64,000 nt of DNA, from positions 115,782,741 to 115,846,740 of the forward strand of contig OX104127.1 in NCBI GenBank assembly GCA_944470555.2, given 5' to 3'. This document shows, one piece after another, positions 27,280-38,072 of this stretch. The DNA comes from Heterobilharzia americana (lineage: Eukaryota > Platyhelminthes > Trematoda > Strigeidida > Schistosomatidae). Both the position numbers and the translations under genes were made by a program. The notes under the pieces were generated by a model. It was not told where the DNA came from. It ran no database searches and saw nothing but the letters and a program-made list of their open reading frames with translations. The stretch's first letter is position 1, and each line of letters starts with the position of its first letter.

Positions 27280-28883
27280 CTAAATTTAAGATTTTTTTAA
27301 AAGTCATCCCCTTGATAGTAAGCGTAGGCCTACACTTAACAAGGTAAAACTACAGATCAACAAATTGCTATACAATCTGAAATCGAAATTAGGCAGTGCC
27401 TTGTGGTTTAATTTAGCACCAAAAAGTTTTGCTGCTTCACGCTTCTATGGCCTTCCTAAAATTCACAAACCCAATTTTCCGATTTGTCCGATTGTGGATT
27501 TTACGAATTCCCTGACATTAACCTTTCAAAATACTTCACAAAAATTTTTAACCCTATAAGACAACTTGGTAAGTCTCATTAAAAATTCATTAGACTTCAA
27601 ACATAAATTATTACAAACAACGAGTGAAGATGATGAAACAATGGTTAGCTTGACGTTGTTTCTCTGTATACAAATATTCCGATTGATGAAAGCATACAAA
27701 TTGTTAGATTTTTATTATAGTCAGATACTTCTTTATAATTTAGATGTAATATTAGCATCAGTGAAATCTGTGATTCACTGAGATTATGTCTGACCTCAAC
27801 CTATTTCACTTTTCGAGCGGACCTTTATCGTCAAACCAGTGGGGTAGCAATGGGTTGACCTGTATCATCCATTGTAGGTAATCTAACCATGCACAAAGTA
27901 GAATCAGACCTACTTAGTCAACATAATTTAAAACCAAGAATATGGTGAAGGTATGTTGATGACACCTTAGTCATAACTAAAAAGCAAGGACTAGAAAACC
28001 TTTTTGAATACCTTAACAGCCGTTTCGATTCTGTAAAATTCATATATGAACTAGAAACAGAATTCAAAACGCTAGCTTTTCTAGACTGCAAGGTGATACG
28101 AAACAATGATGGGACACTTGACAATGATGTCTATCGAAAACATACACATTCTAACAAGCATCTTGACTTCGATTCAGCTCATCCACTGGAAACTAAGTTA
28201 AACGTTGCCAAAAATCTGTTGAGGAGATTACAATGGATACCAAATAAATTAGAGTCTCAGCAAGCAGATAGGCAACTTGTTCGGGAAGTCTTGAAACAAA
28301 ATAACTATCCGGATAAACTATTAAAAAGGATCGAAAAAAGTTTATCGAATAAAAATACGGAAAAGCCAAACCATAAAGATGGGATAAGTACTATAGTACT
28401 TCCTTATCGAACATCCACTTCAGAGGAAATAAGACGTATACTTAATAGTTACAACATCAGAGCATTCTTTAAGGTAACGAATACATTGCACTCAAACGTG
28501 TGTAAATTAAAGGATCCTATTCCGTATTTGGAACAACAAAACTGTGTTTACAAGGTAGACTGCAGTGAGTGCGACGCCACATACATTTGACAGACATCAC
28601 CTCAGGTACTAACACGTCTAGCCAAACACCGTCGAAGTTCCAAAAAATTCCTATGATCTAGAAAAACTTGAAAAAAGCTCTGCAATCACGGCTCATGCTC
28701 TACATTCAGGTCATAAAATAACAGACAAAAGTCCTGCAAAAGGATTTTCTTTCTCACAAAGAGCGGACCATTGCAGAAGCTTTGCATACCTGCTCATATC
28801 CTTCCTCAGTCAACGGAAAAGATGGGTTAGACATCCCACTAATATGGCAAACATTAATAACTCGCCTAGGCAGTTATAAATAA
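27280..28883 (+). pseudogene. Penelope-like element, RT plus GIY-YIG, broken
   Basis: This is the best PLE copy in the window. In order it shows the N-terminal RT block YGLPKIHKP (about 27450), an eroded NIP region (about 27680), the catalytic motif RYVDDTLVIT (27949-27978) in the same frame as a 165-codon block (28093-28590), the GIY-YIG lead VYKVDCSECDATYI, and a C-terminal tail ending with a TAA at 28881-28883. RT and GIY-YIG in one polyprotein is the hallmark of Penelope-like elements, which are documented in schistosomes. The copy is dead: there are several frame changes before 27949, and a TGA at 28588-28590 sits exactly where the glycine of YIGQT should be. That position fits a GGA to TGA change. 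At least one more frame change lies between 28620 and 28740. Confidence 0.9.
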
Positions 28884-30297
28884 TATCTGAAGAGAAGGTA
28901 GATTGTCAAGTCCTATTACATACACCCTACACTACTCTCTGAGTCATATACATTCGATGAACCATAACATAATCCATTTTGTTATCACTCATACTCCAAG
29001 TGTTATCAAAAGTACATTTATCGTTATCATTATCACTTATTTATGACATATTGTCTAATGTTCATCCTTCCAAACTAGTAATCTGTTCTACCACAAATTT
29101 GATGTCTCACAACCCCATTGTACTTTTCATAGACGAACTAAAAAAAAAATTTTTCCCACCCTATTTTTGTTCCACCTTACTCGCACAACGAAATAACCTC
29201 CCTGACCGAGTTGCTTATTCACTCACCTGTATTACATCGATTTTTGCCTCATATCACTATGTAACTGGATGATTGTAAAGGTCACCACTATGTGCACCAA
29301 AACTTGAATATTAACCTGAAAACTTAATGTCAAATTCATACTCTTAAAAAGGCTCTTCCTAGCAAGATAGAAACATCGAGGAATAATAAAAAAATATTTG
29401 TTTTGTTATCTGTTCTAATACACTACGCCGGGACTACACAAGTGAAAATACACCTTATACAATGTAACTTTATATGTGTTCATGAATTAAGTACCTACTT
29501 CTTGACTTTATGTGCTTTATGTTGACACTTTATCTTCAGATCTCTCATAAATAAATGAAATTCACCAGTTCATGTAGTAGGAATTTTCATTAACCCTGTG
29601 ACGTGAAATATAGATGTAAGGTTTAAGGTTACTGTGCTGGAGACATTTTCAAATTCTAGTTCACTTTTATGAAGACACTGCAGAGCTGAGTCATCTTTTC
29701 ACCATCTTAAACTCAAATGAGGTTATATTCTCTCTTTGGTAGACCCAGTATCCACAAATGTATTCTATTCACTAAATCAAAGTCTTTAAGTTTTTACACA
29801 TAACCGAATTCTGTGTTATATTTTGGAGTTTAAAAAGTTTGATATATTTGCTTTTATTTTAAGCAAGTTGGTTTTGAAATGTTTTGGAAAAGTGGAGACC
29901 AGATCTCAGACAATGAAATAAAGGCTTCAATTTTAAGGGCGAAGTGATATTTTACAGCAAAATGGGGTGAATATGCTTACATGTGGAAACTGAGAACTGC
30001 TGGAAAATTTATGCGAACAAAGAAGATTATCCAATATTGAGTGACTTCATCTTTTGTAAACATAATAACCAAACAATCATTGTCACTCCATCAGTTGGAT
30101 AAAATAACCAAAGATAATCCCCTGAAATAAGATTCGGTGTGATGATTGTTATGTGATACATAAATATTGGTTACTATTAGTAAGAAACTGCTGACCTAAA
30201 ATAAATCAAAGTAGTAGTTGCAAGAATGTAATGGAAACAAAAGGCAATTTATAAGTGTAGAAAAGTATGTATACCGCCACCGTATTTTAATGACGGA
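28884..30297. other. Non-coding; start may be PLE 3' UTR
   Basis: The first few hundred bases may be the 3' untranslated part of the preceding PLE. Nothing else is recognised. Confidence 0.4.
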
Positions 30298-30500
30298 TCG
30301 TGGCTAGTAATGGAATCCAGGATGCGCATTTCGTCCTATTTGGGACTCGTCAGCTGGATGTATCTACTTCCCAGTGAGTGATGTTGTTCCCACCGGGATT
30401 CGGACTCGGGAGCGATCGCTTCAAACACCAGCGCGTTATCCGCTACACCACCGAGCCACGATAGTCACTTCTTGTGCGACGCGTATAGTTTTTGGTATAA
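30298..30500 (-). mobile_element. SM-alpha-type SINE with intact hammerhead core
   Basis: Read on the minus strand, a 5' leader (about 30500-30465) precedes a tRNA-like head beginning CGTGGCTCGGTGG (about 30463), with A-box-like GTAGCGGATAACGCGC and B-box-like GAGTCCGAATCCC. A spacer and a hammerhead ribozyme follow. Layout and sequence match the schistosome SINE family known to carry hammerheads. The copy looks fairly young because both the Pol III boxes and the ribozyme are intact. Confidence 0.85.
30307..30367 (-). ncRNA. Hammerhead ribozyme (type A), intact core
   Basis: On the minus strand the core CTGACGAG is followed by a second stem (GTCC with GGAC), then GAAA and a very short stem III (ATGC with GCAT). 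Cleavage is predicted after the C at 30321. Stem I is ATCCAG with CTGGAT plus an outer helix GTAG with TTAC. In the copies at 63.4 and 63.7 kb the outer helix is GCAG with CTGC, so both strands changed while pairing was kept. All invariant core residues are present, so self-cleavage of the transcript is expected. Confidence 0.85.
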
Positions 30501-30519
30501 TTGTTTTTTATATGATACA

Positions 30520-30580
30520 GGAGCCCATATGCTAATAGAGACCGATCAATTCGATCCAATCAACGACGGTATCACCTAAA
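30520..30580 (+). repeat. SINE-associated leader segment
   Basis: AGGAGCCCATATGC and the following 40 bases match 63537-63590 closely. At 63.5 kb this segment precedes a same-strand SINE; here it lies on the strand opposite the SINE, so one of the two loci is rearranged or the segment is a separate repeat that often neighbours the SINE. Confidence 0.6.
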
Positions 30581-32279
30581 AAACAATTACACCACCGTAT
30601 TTCTTTGTTTGCTTTATCTGCATCCAATGTTTAGGCGGTGATTTTCATGACTAACTTTATTGAAAAGTAAAACAACAGTCTGCTATTAGCTGAAAAAGAA
30701 TTATAGAATAGACTCAGTAGTAGTTCACTTATTTCCAACTACATGTATTTCACATAGTAAGTGTAGGCTGAAAAAATATCAACGTGAGTGGATTGAACGT
30801 GGACTGTTATGCCAAACTCAATTTTATACCTGATGGAGTTTCCTGTTTAGTTGTGGTTGGTACTGTTTGTACGTTCAGCTTGACTGTGGCAGTTGATCTT
30901 ATTTCTTCAGTTAGAGACTTGAAAGATACCGGCAAAAGTATCACTGAGAACCACAATGTTTATTTATAAACTATTTAGTGGAACATTTGTGTGTGATGAA
31001 CCATACACGTCCTTTGTAATATTCTCGTATTTGTCTTGCCATGAAGTAAATTAATCACTACTGAGTATTTTATACTCTATGATTTGGTACATATAGCAAA
31101 AATGTTCTCAGAGAACGTGACAGTGTTTTTCAAGGTAAAAACACTCTTAGGATTCGCAATGCACACATGAACCTTCCAGTTCTATCTACGTGCATGTATA
31201 ATTTTATTTTCAGTAAGTAATCACTAAACTTTTGTAATGACACAATCGGTGAGATATTATGAAGGGTAGGTGAAATAAACTTATTAAATTGTTTCTGATA
31301 AATAGCTACAATCGTGTAAGCATCCAACAAATTACATAACATATGGTTTCCTTTGTCCGACAATGAAATTTATTTCTGACAGTTGTCCTCGTTTTAAATA
31401 ATTATCAGTATTATAACATTAACATCTGTTGGGTTCATGTTAATTCGTTACAATGTAAGCAAACACTAAAATAATAAGTTTGGTTACTGCCAAATAATTT
31501 TCTTTGTTCAATTCAGCTGATGTCGATACCCAATCTCTAATAAGCTGAAGTAAAGTTGAGGGAATATAGGCATCTTTACAGTGCTATGTATTCATAATAT
31601 AATATCTTTCAGACTAAATGTTACTTCCTTACTCCTACAGCTATAATTCAAAATTGCTTAGTACGATGGTGAGGACTACTTCTTTATGGATTGTTTCCAG
31701 CTTGCTATTATTACGCTTTACACATGTTCCGAACTGAAACTGACTAAAGATACAACATGTTCCCTCTCTACTGATGATACAAGGCCTGAGTAACATGCAG
31801 GATTTCAGCAGCCATGTTTGATCAAAGCCATTAGGCTTCTTCTAATAACACACTTCTATTTCAACAGCAAGATATACAAATGAAGGGAAGGAATTTCAGT
31901 AGGATTAGGAATTTACGTACTAATTATAATGCCACCATTTTACACGTGATCAACTCGAAAATCTGAACCCTCTGTGTGAAAAATGAGTTTGTTGTTATTA
32001 AAAAGGGTGTATTAGAGAGCATAGCCAACTTGTTCATAGATATTTTCTACAGGAAAAAAATTCACAGTAGAAGGAAACTTATGAGACACACTGCTAATAC
32101 TTGATGTTTCAGGAAATTGAACCCAGGTCGAGAATTTAAAAACTAAGATATACAGTAAGCAAGCTCATAATGTTCAAACTCTAAATTATCGTAACAAAAT
32201 TAGTTGCGTGAAGATATGGTTTAAAAGGGTACGAGCATACTTCAGTATAACAAATTCACACAGAGAGGAAGAAAATTAC
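30581..32279. other. Non-coding, nothing recognised
   Basis: AT-rich. Short frames at 30784-30969 and 31130-31363 resemble no family I know and are not called. Confidence 0.45.
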
Positions 32280-32860
32280 ATAAACGTAATCCCAAAAGGA
32301 AACGGTTATTCACTAAACTCCATCGGAGAACACCTATTCAGCTCGCCATGACCTATAAAATCATCCAAGTAAATCAGGTAGCAGACCATCCTATCAAACA
32401 GGAAGGACATATTGAAAATCACTACAGGAATACTGAGGCCATCTGGCATAATCGTGACTCATAAGCCAACAAATTCCCTTCAAGTCATAAAATGTGTACC
32501 AAAGAATATCACTACTCCAACCACTATGGTCAGAACTACATTGGACAGAGTTGTCGACCCCTAATCTTTCGTCCACATAAACAGCAATTAGTACCTAAAC
32601 GTCACGGTAATTTATCACTCATACCAGTACACGTGGACAAATAAGGAGATAAATTTGACCATGAAAATTTACAGATCTCGGACAGAGGAAAAAAGATTAG
32701 CAGAGAATTTCAAAACAATTGGCGTTTAGTTCCATCTAAAATGTGTAGGTATATAGATGCAAATTTAAACAGGAGGAAGAATGATAAATAGGCAAAAGGC
32801 CAGAGATCAGGTAGAAGGACAATAAGCAAAAACGTATATGGAACTGATGATATGGACCAA
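32280..32860 (+). pseudogene. PLE remnant: GIY-YIG region
   Basis: One plus-strand frame reads KEYHYSNHYGQNYIGQSCRP from about 32493. This is the YIGQ-x-x-RP core of a PLE-type GIY-YIG endonuclease, followed by a histidine-rich segment and, after an in-frame stop, a further stretch with DRG and EFQ. An upstream block in the same style (about 32280-32460) ends in a stop. The usual cysteine pair before the core is missing, so assignment to PLEs rests on the YIGQ block and the family's abundance in this genome. Confidence 0.6.
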
Positions 32861-34436
32861 CTATATGCTAATTCGTGAAGAGAGGCTATTGATTCACTCA
32901 TGTTGAAATCCTAGTAACTTCATTTTGAAGTTATCGCTGATGATGTCTAGAAATACTGTGGAAGATGTGTGATTAAACCATTCAGTTCAGTGAACACAAA
33001 CAGACAAAACATTATACCTCAGTAAATTCTTTCGAAAAATGATACAATTGTTGATTATCTTTCTAGTGGAAGCCTGCTTTACACCTGCCAGACATTACTT
33101 GTGTAGGGCGTTTACGGGTAAAATCTCTGTTGCGTCAAGAAAGGAAGAATGTAATGCTATTTTAACCCAACAGGTTAAAATTCAGCCAAGAGAAAGGAAA
33201 GAATGGTCTTTTAAATATCCACAATTCATAGTTTAAGTGGTAGCACAAATGATGTAGTATAAAGGTAATTTCTAGTTTATTTTCACTTTTTGTCTAAGTA
33301 CGAAAGAAGACGAGTAACAAAGAAGGGAAAACGCAACTAACATACTATTGCTCAGGTATTTAGTGACAGCAATTCAGTAAATTAAGCAGGTGATAAATAA
33401 TAAGCTTTTTGAAGTACTTAGCTGGTTGATTTCTATCGAACGATGAAGAAAGACCCTTGATACATTTTTTGAAGTGCGTAAGATATTTAATACAATAACA
33501 TTTCAGTAGAAATCAACTGAATTTTCATTCTATATTCAATGAACGCTGATAATGACTCAATTGCTTTCCAAATTAACTAGTTTTTCGGCGCATAATGTTG
33601 TTCAGAAACCCCAAATTCAAGCTATAGATCAAACTTTACACCAGCTTTTATTGAGCTTAAACTATACAACTGACGAAGAAGTTGTAAATACCATCACACA
33701 AGTCACTTTGAATGATTTTCAGACAAGTTAAAGGGTTTATTTGGACATATATTACCTTGCATGTAAAACAATGGATATATATCCTAACAAATAGTTCTGA
33801 CGGATATACGTACCATAGTAAGAAAAATTTAAAACAGGAGTATACGAATGTATAGTATAGTATATATTAGTTACTTATAGGCAATCTAAAGCTGGTCCAA
33901 GTAGTTTTATTGCAGAAATTATATGCATATATGTATAATATGCATGGTAAAACTTAAAATGTAATACATAACTTATTTTACACACAGAAACTGAATCTAG
34001 TTTATTTCAGTAAATACATAGATTTCAGGTGTTCAAGTACCTTGAAATTCATTCGAGGCAAACAACTCTATACATCTTTCAAAGTATTCACTGAACGATT
34101 TCAACTTGGAATTTCAAATTCTAGTGAGACTAGACAGTAACATGTGAGTTGAAAAAAGATACAAATGAAGATGTAATTAAAATTCAGATCAAAGTTGCAA
34201 AAGGGCCGGAGAAAATAAAATCTGTTATCAAAGGCGTTTAAGATACTTCCATTGTAGAAACTTTTAAAAACTGCTTATGTTTGAAGTCAAATGATTTTGG
34301 TATTATCTTACACTTTTCAACGATGTTTACCAATGGTTAACGGTTCTATAGTTTAAGCAAGCCAAAAAAGATGTCACTGTCCTAGTCTTACACTTACATT
34401 TTGTAAAAATTTGTCAGCTGCATTAATCCTAAATTT
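32861..34436. other. AT-rich non-coding DNA
   Basis: No gene or recognised repeat. A 65-codon frame at 33039-33236 has a hydrophobic N-terminus but no supporting splice or family signal. Confidence 0.45.
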
Positions 34437-34448
34437 GAAATGGATATT
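34437..34448. repeat. Perfect 12-bp target-site duplication, left copy
   Basis: GAAATGGATATT is repeated exactly at 37655-37666. The two copies abut the 3' and 5' ends of the retrotransposon between them. Confidence 0.9.
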
Positions 34449-34465
34449 ATTATATTTTATTATTA

Positions 34466-34654
34466 TTAGTCCCTTGGGTTCCTAGTGGAACATAGGGCTC
34501 CAGTAGCACGCCTCCAGTGACCTCTGTTCTCTGAGATCTTTTGAACCTGGTTCCACGACAGCCCAGAAGCTCTCATTTCCTCCTCGCATGACCTCCTCCA
34601 TGTCACCCTCGGACGTCCAACTCGTCGCTTCCCATGGGGATTCCACTCGAGCAA
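34466..34654 (-). pseudogene. Retrotransposon C-terminal basic domain
   Basis: A 62-codon frame (WNPHGKRRVGRPRVTWRRS and so on) matching the conserved arginine-rich tail of RTE-type polyproteins. It is separated from the RT by two frame changes between about 34650 and 34770 and ends just before the 3' simple repeat. Confidence 0.8.
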
Positions 34655-34675
34655 CTGGCCTGACGCGTGATGTCC

Positions 34676-36868
34676 TCAGTCGGCCTTCTCAGTGCATGCC
34701 CAATCCATCTCCACTTCTTCCTGCATATTTGTTGCGTGATAGGTTCTTGGTTGGTTCGTTCCCAGAGTTCCTTGTTGCTTATTTTTTCTGGCCATCTGAT
34801 CTTCAGTATCGAGCCAGCGTAAGCAGTTGTTGATGAATGTCTGTAATTTATTGGAAATGCCTTTCGTGACGCGCCAAGTCTCTGAGCCATACAAGAGCAC
34901 TGACTTGACTGGGTTGGTGTTGAAAATCCGTATCTTGTTCCACATGCTGAGTGCAGAAGATCTCCACACTGGTTTCAGGCTAATGAACGCCTGTCTTGCT
35001 TTTCCGATTCTGACTTTGACGTCCTCGTCCGTCCCGCCTGTAGTTGAAACAGTGCTTCCTAGATAAGTGAAGGAGGTTACTTCCTTCAAGTTTCTCCCGT
35101 TGACGGTGATTAGAGTTTGTTGTTGTTGTTGATGGTGGTGGTGCTGTATCTTCATCACTTCTGTCTTCTCTATATTCACCTGAAGTCCCGTCTTAGCTGC
35201 CTCTTCTGTCAACTTGTTAGTTTTTGCCTGCAGATCTTCAAGTTTATGTGACATTAGGCACAAGTCATCGGCGAAATCCAAGTCTTCTAGGTTCTTTTCC
35301 GTCGTCCAGTGTATCCCCCTCTTCTCGCTGCCTACTGTTTGCTGCATGATCCAGTCCACCACAATAAGGAATATCATGGGGGATAGTAGGCAACCTTGTT
35401 TCACTCCTGTTTTCACTTCAAAAGCATCACTGAGCTTCCCATTGTGAATAACTTGGCATGTGGCATCTTCATATAGTTGTTGAATGAGGCGGATAAAGGT
35501 TTGCGGTACTCCGTAGTATTGAAGCAGTTTCCAAATTACTTCTCGGTCGACGCTGTCAAAGGCCTTCTCAAAGTCGATGAAGTTGAGGTAGAGAGCTGAT
35601 TGCCATTCTATGCTCTGTTCTATGATGATACGAAGCGTTGCAATTTGGTCAGCACATGATTTGTACTTCCTGAAGCCTGCCTGTTCCGGTCGCAGTTTTG
35701 AATCCAGTGCGTCTTTAAGCCTCTCCAGGATGATGCGGCTTAATATTTTACTTGGGGTGGATAGGAGAGTGATTCCGCGCCAGTTCTTGCAAGCACTGAG
35801 GTCTCCTATCTTCGGCAGTTTGACAAGGTAACCCTTCTTCCAATCGTGGTCAGGTACCTTCTCTTCCTTCCACACCTTCTGCAATAGTGGTGTGAGCATG
35901 TCCGCTGTTGTCTCTGCATCTGTTCTCAGTGCTTCTGGCGGTATTCCATCTGGTCCTGCTGCTTTCCCGCATTTCAGTAGCTTTATGGCGTTCAGGACTT
36001 CCATTTTCGTTGGGGGATTTATGTTCACTTGTAATTCAGCGGCTGCAGGTGGTATTTCTGGACGAAGTGCAGGTGGTGGTCGATTCAAGAGCTTCTTGAA
36101 GTGGTCGGCCCATCGTTTCCTCTGTTTCTCTTCTTTTGTAATTAAATTTCCTTCTTCATCTTTTATTGGTTTCATCTGTGTTGGTCTCTTCCCTGATAGC
36201 AACCTGGTTATTTGATACAATGTCGTCAGGTCTCTCTTACCTGCAGCCTGTTCTGCTTCACTTGCCAGTGTGTCGTAGAAGTGTCTTTTGTCTTTGCGTG
36301 CACTCTTCTTCACTTCTTTGTCCAGTGTTTTACACATTGTGCTCAGTTCCTCTTGTCGTTGAGCATCCTTGCACTGGTTTATCTTCTGCTTCACCATCCT
36401 CCTCTCCTCTATCAGCTTCCAGGTATCCGTCGAGATCCATTCCTTGTCTTCTTTCTTCTTCCTTCCTAATACGGCTGTGCAGGTTTCTTTCCACATAGCT
36501 TTCAAAGACTTCCAGTGTTCTTCTACACAGGTTTCTTCAGGGATGTTTCTCGATGTCTCCCATTTTGTCTTGATGGCTGACGTGAAGATCTCCTTTGTAG
36601 TTTCATCCTTCAGTTTCCGAGTGTTGTACTTGAATTGAGGTCTATCACCAGCTTCCTTGAAGGCTTTTAACTTGATTTGGAAGGTTCCTTGCACTAGATA
36701 GTGGTCTGAACCTTCATCTGCTCCTCTTCTTGACCTTGTGTTAAGTAGACTGCGTCTCCATTTTCTTGAGATTGAGATAAAGTCGATTTGATTTTTAGTG
36801 TGTCCTAGTGTCTGGTGAAATCCATGTCGCTTTGTGGATATCCTTGTGCCTGAACACACTGCCTCCAA
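34676..36868 (-). pseudogene. Retrotransposon reverse transcriptase
   Basis: A 730-codon open frame. The first 20 or so residues are out of the natural frame. From about residue 23 it carries the end of the endonuclease (NQIDF at 26-30; SDHYL at 54-58). RT motifs follow in order: GPDGIPPE (305-312), NWRGITLLS (362-370), QAGFRKYKS (396-404), IDFEKAFDS (431-439, first catalytic aspartate), TGVKQGCLLSP (487-497) and FADD (532-535, catalytic aspartate pair). A CAG-rich stretch encodes glutamine and histidine runs shortly after. The last 40 or so residues leave the family frame: the expected continuation (WPEKISNKELWERTNQEP) lies in the overlapping frame at 34603-34890. Catalytic residues are all present. 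Confidence 0.92.
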
Positions 36869-36949
36869 TCACCAAATCGTTGAATGCACAGAATTCTGCA
36901 AACAATTCTCCATTCTCATTCATTTCACCTAGCGCCTCTCGACCCATGG

Positions 36950-37465
36950 TTAGTTCTCTTCCCGTATTTTGATATCGCCAACTGACGTCTTGTCCAGTGT
37001 TGATTGAAGTTGTCTGTAGAAATCCTCCTTTTTCTCTTGCTCTGCATTATTTGTAGGTGCATAACATTGTATGATTGTGACCTTTCTTCCTTTTGAGTTG
37101 AATCTTGCTGTCGTGATCCTGGAGGAGATTGGTTCCCACTGCATGAGAGCCTTCGATGTTCTTGAGGACATCATGATAGCCACTCCAATACTCAGTGTGC
37201 TCGTGGTTGGCGTCTGGGTGACAGTATTGGAGTAGATTATTGATTCTCCAGTTGACAGTTTGGAGAGTCCACTCCCATTCCATCTGCTTTCGCAAATCCC
37301 AAGCACTTCGATGTTATACCTTCTCATCTCCTTTGCAATCTGGGCTGCCTTACTGGGTTCAAACATCGTACGGACATTCCATGTCCCCACGTTTACTTTC
37401 GCTTTCATCGAGAGAAGACACATCGGCCAATTGGCTTCCCGAAGGCTTTCACCAACTGGCGTCAT
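36950..37465 (-). pseudogene. Retrotransposon endonuclease domain (N-terminal part)
   Basis: A 171-codon frame. The motif GTWNVRTM at about residues 27-34 supplies the catalytic asparagine of AP-type endonucleases, and GICESRW at about 56-62 supplies the catalytic glutamate. IIQCYAPTN (about 134-142) is the next conserved strand. The frame then hits a stop. Endonuclease-like sequence continues in another frame across about 36810-36950 and rejoins the original frame in the next block, so two compensating indels split the domain. It would nick target DNA to prime reverse transcription. Confidence 0.88.
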
Positions 37466-37654
37466 TTCGCCTCTCCGATTCCAGCGGGGTATAAGTTTGT
37501 TTTCATTTTTTATATTTTGTTTGTGCTTTGAAGTTTCTTTAGCGGTTAGATTTGTTTTACGGGGTAGGGTTGCTAGCCCTATGCCGAACCTTCCCTGTTT
37601 ACCCGGGCTTAGGACCGGCTAGTAACTAGTAAACTAGTTAACCAGGCGAGGTTA

Positions 37655-37666
37655 GAAATGGATATT
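37655..37666. repeat. Perfect 12-bp target-site duplication, right copy
   Basis: GAAATGGATATT, identical to 34437-34448, directly follows the element's 5' end. Confidence 0.9.
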
Positions 37667-38072
37667 GGAACAAATTATTTGATCATGTAACTTTTAAGGT
37701 TGAATAATAGCACGTGAGGTATTTTAAAAATGAGGAATACAAAATGCTGACAATGCATAGATCATAAGTTGTACATCGTATCTCTGCTAATGCAGATGCT
37801 ATATGCGTCCTAATTGTATAGAAGCCTTAGAAATGAGATTAAAGGGAAACAAATATGAAAAAACAACATACGTAACACGTAAAAACAAATATCTAAGAGA
37901 TTGAGGTATCCTCATTCAATTAGAATTGGTAGGAAGGCAAAAAATGCGTGTGCAACTCGAGTGAAACATGTCCTGCGGAAGCAACAGATCTATGCAACTC
38001 ACCTTCTTATACATTGTTGTAACTGAGACAGAAATCGCTCCTACAAAGCAAAGTGACTACAGCATTTTATGA
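37667..38072. other. Spacer between two opposed retrotransposons
   Basis: About 400 bp of AT-rich DNA between the 5' ends of two divergent copies of the same element. No gene is seen. Confidence 0.5.

Larger units (their letters stand above)
34449..37654 (-). mobile_element. Full-length RTE-like non-LTR retrotransposon
   Basis: This 3206-bp element is bounded by a perfect 12-bp target-site duplication. Read on the minus strand, a short 5' untranslated region (37654-37466) leads into one long coding region: AP-type endonuclease, then reverse transcriptase, then a C-terminal basic domain. It ends at a short TAA/ATA-type simple repeat (34449-34475) rather than a long poly-A. Layout, length and tail fit the RTE group of non-LTR elements, several of which are known in schistosomes. 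The coding region is interrupted by about four frame changes, so this copy cannot move itself, but the intact duplication and long open frame make it the youngest member of its family here. Clade assignment is by eye. Confidence 0.93.

Noticed and set aside
32930..32965. CTGATGATGTCTAGAAATAC as a further hammerhead core
   Set aside because: The GAAA is too close to the first core segment to allow a second stem, and no stem I partner is present.
34588..36638. Many plus-strand frames of 60-120 codons across 34.6-37.6 kb
   Set aside because: They are antisense shadows of the minus-strand retrotransposon endonuclease and RT.
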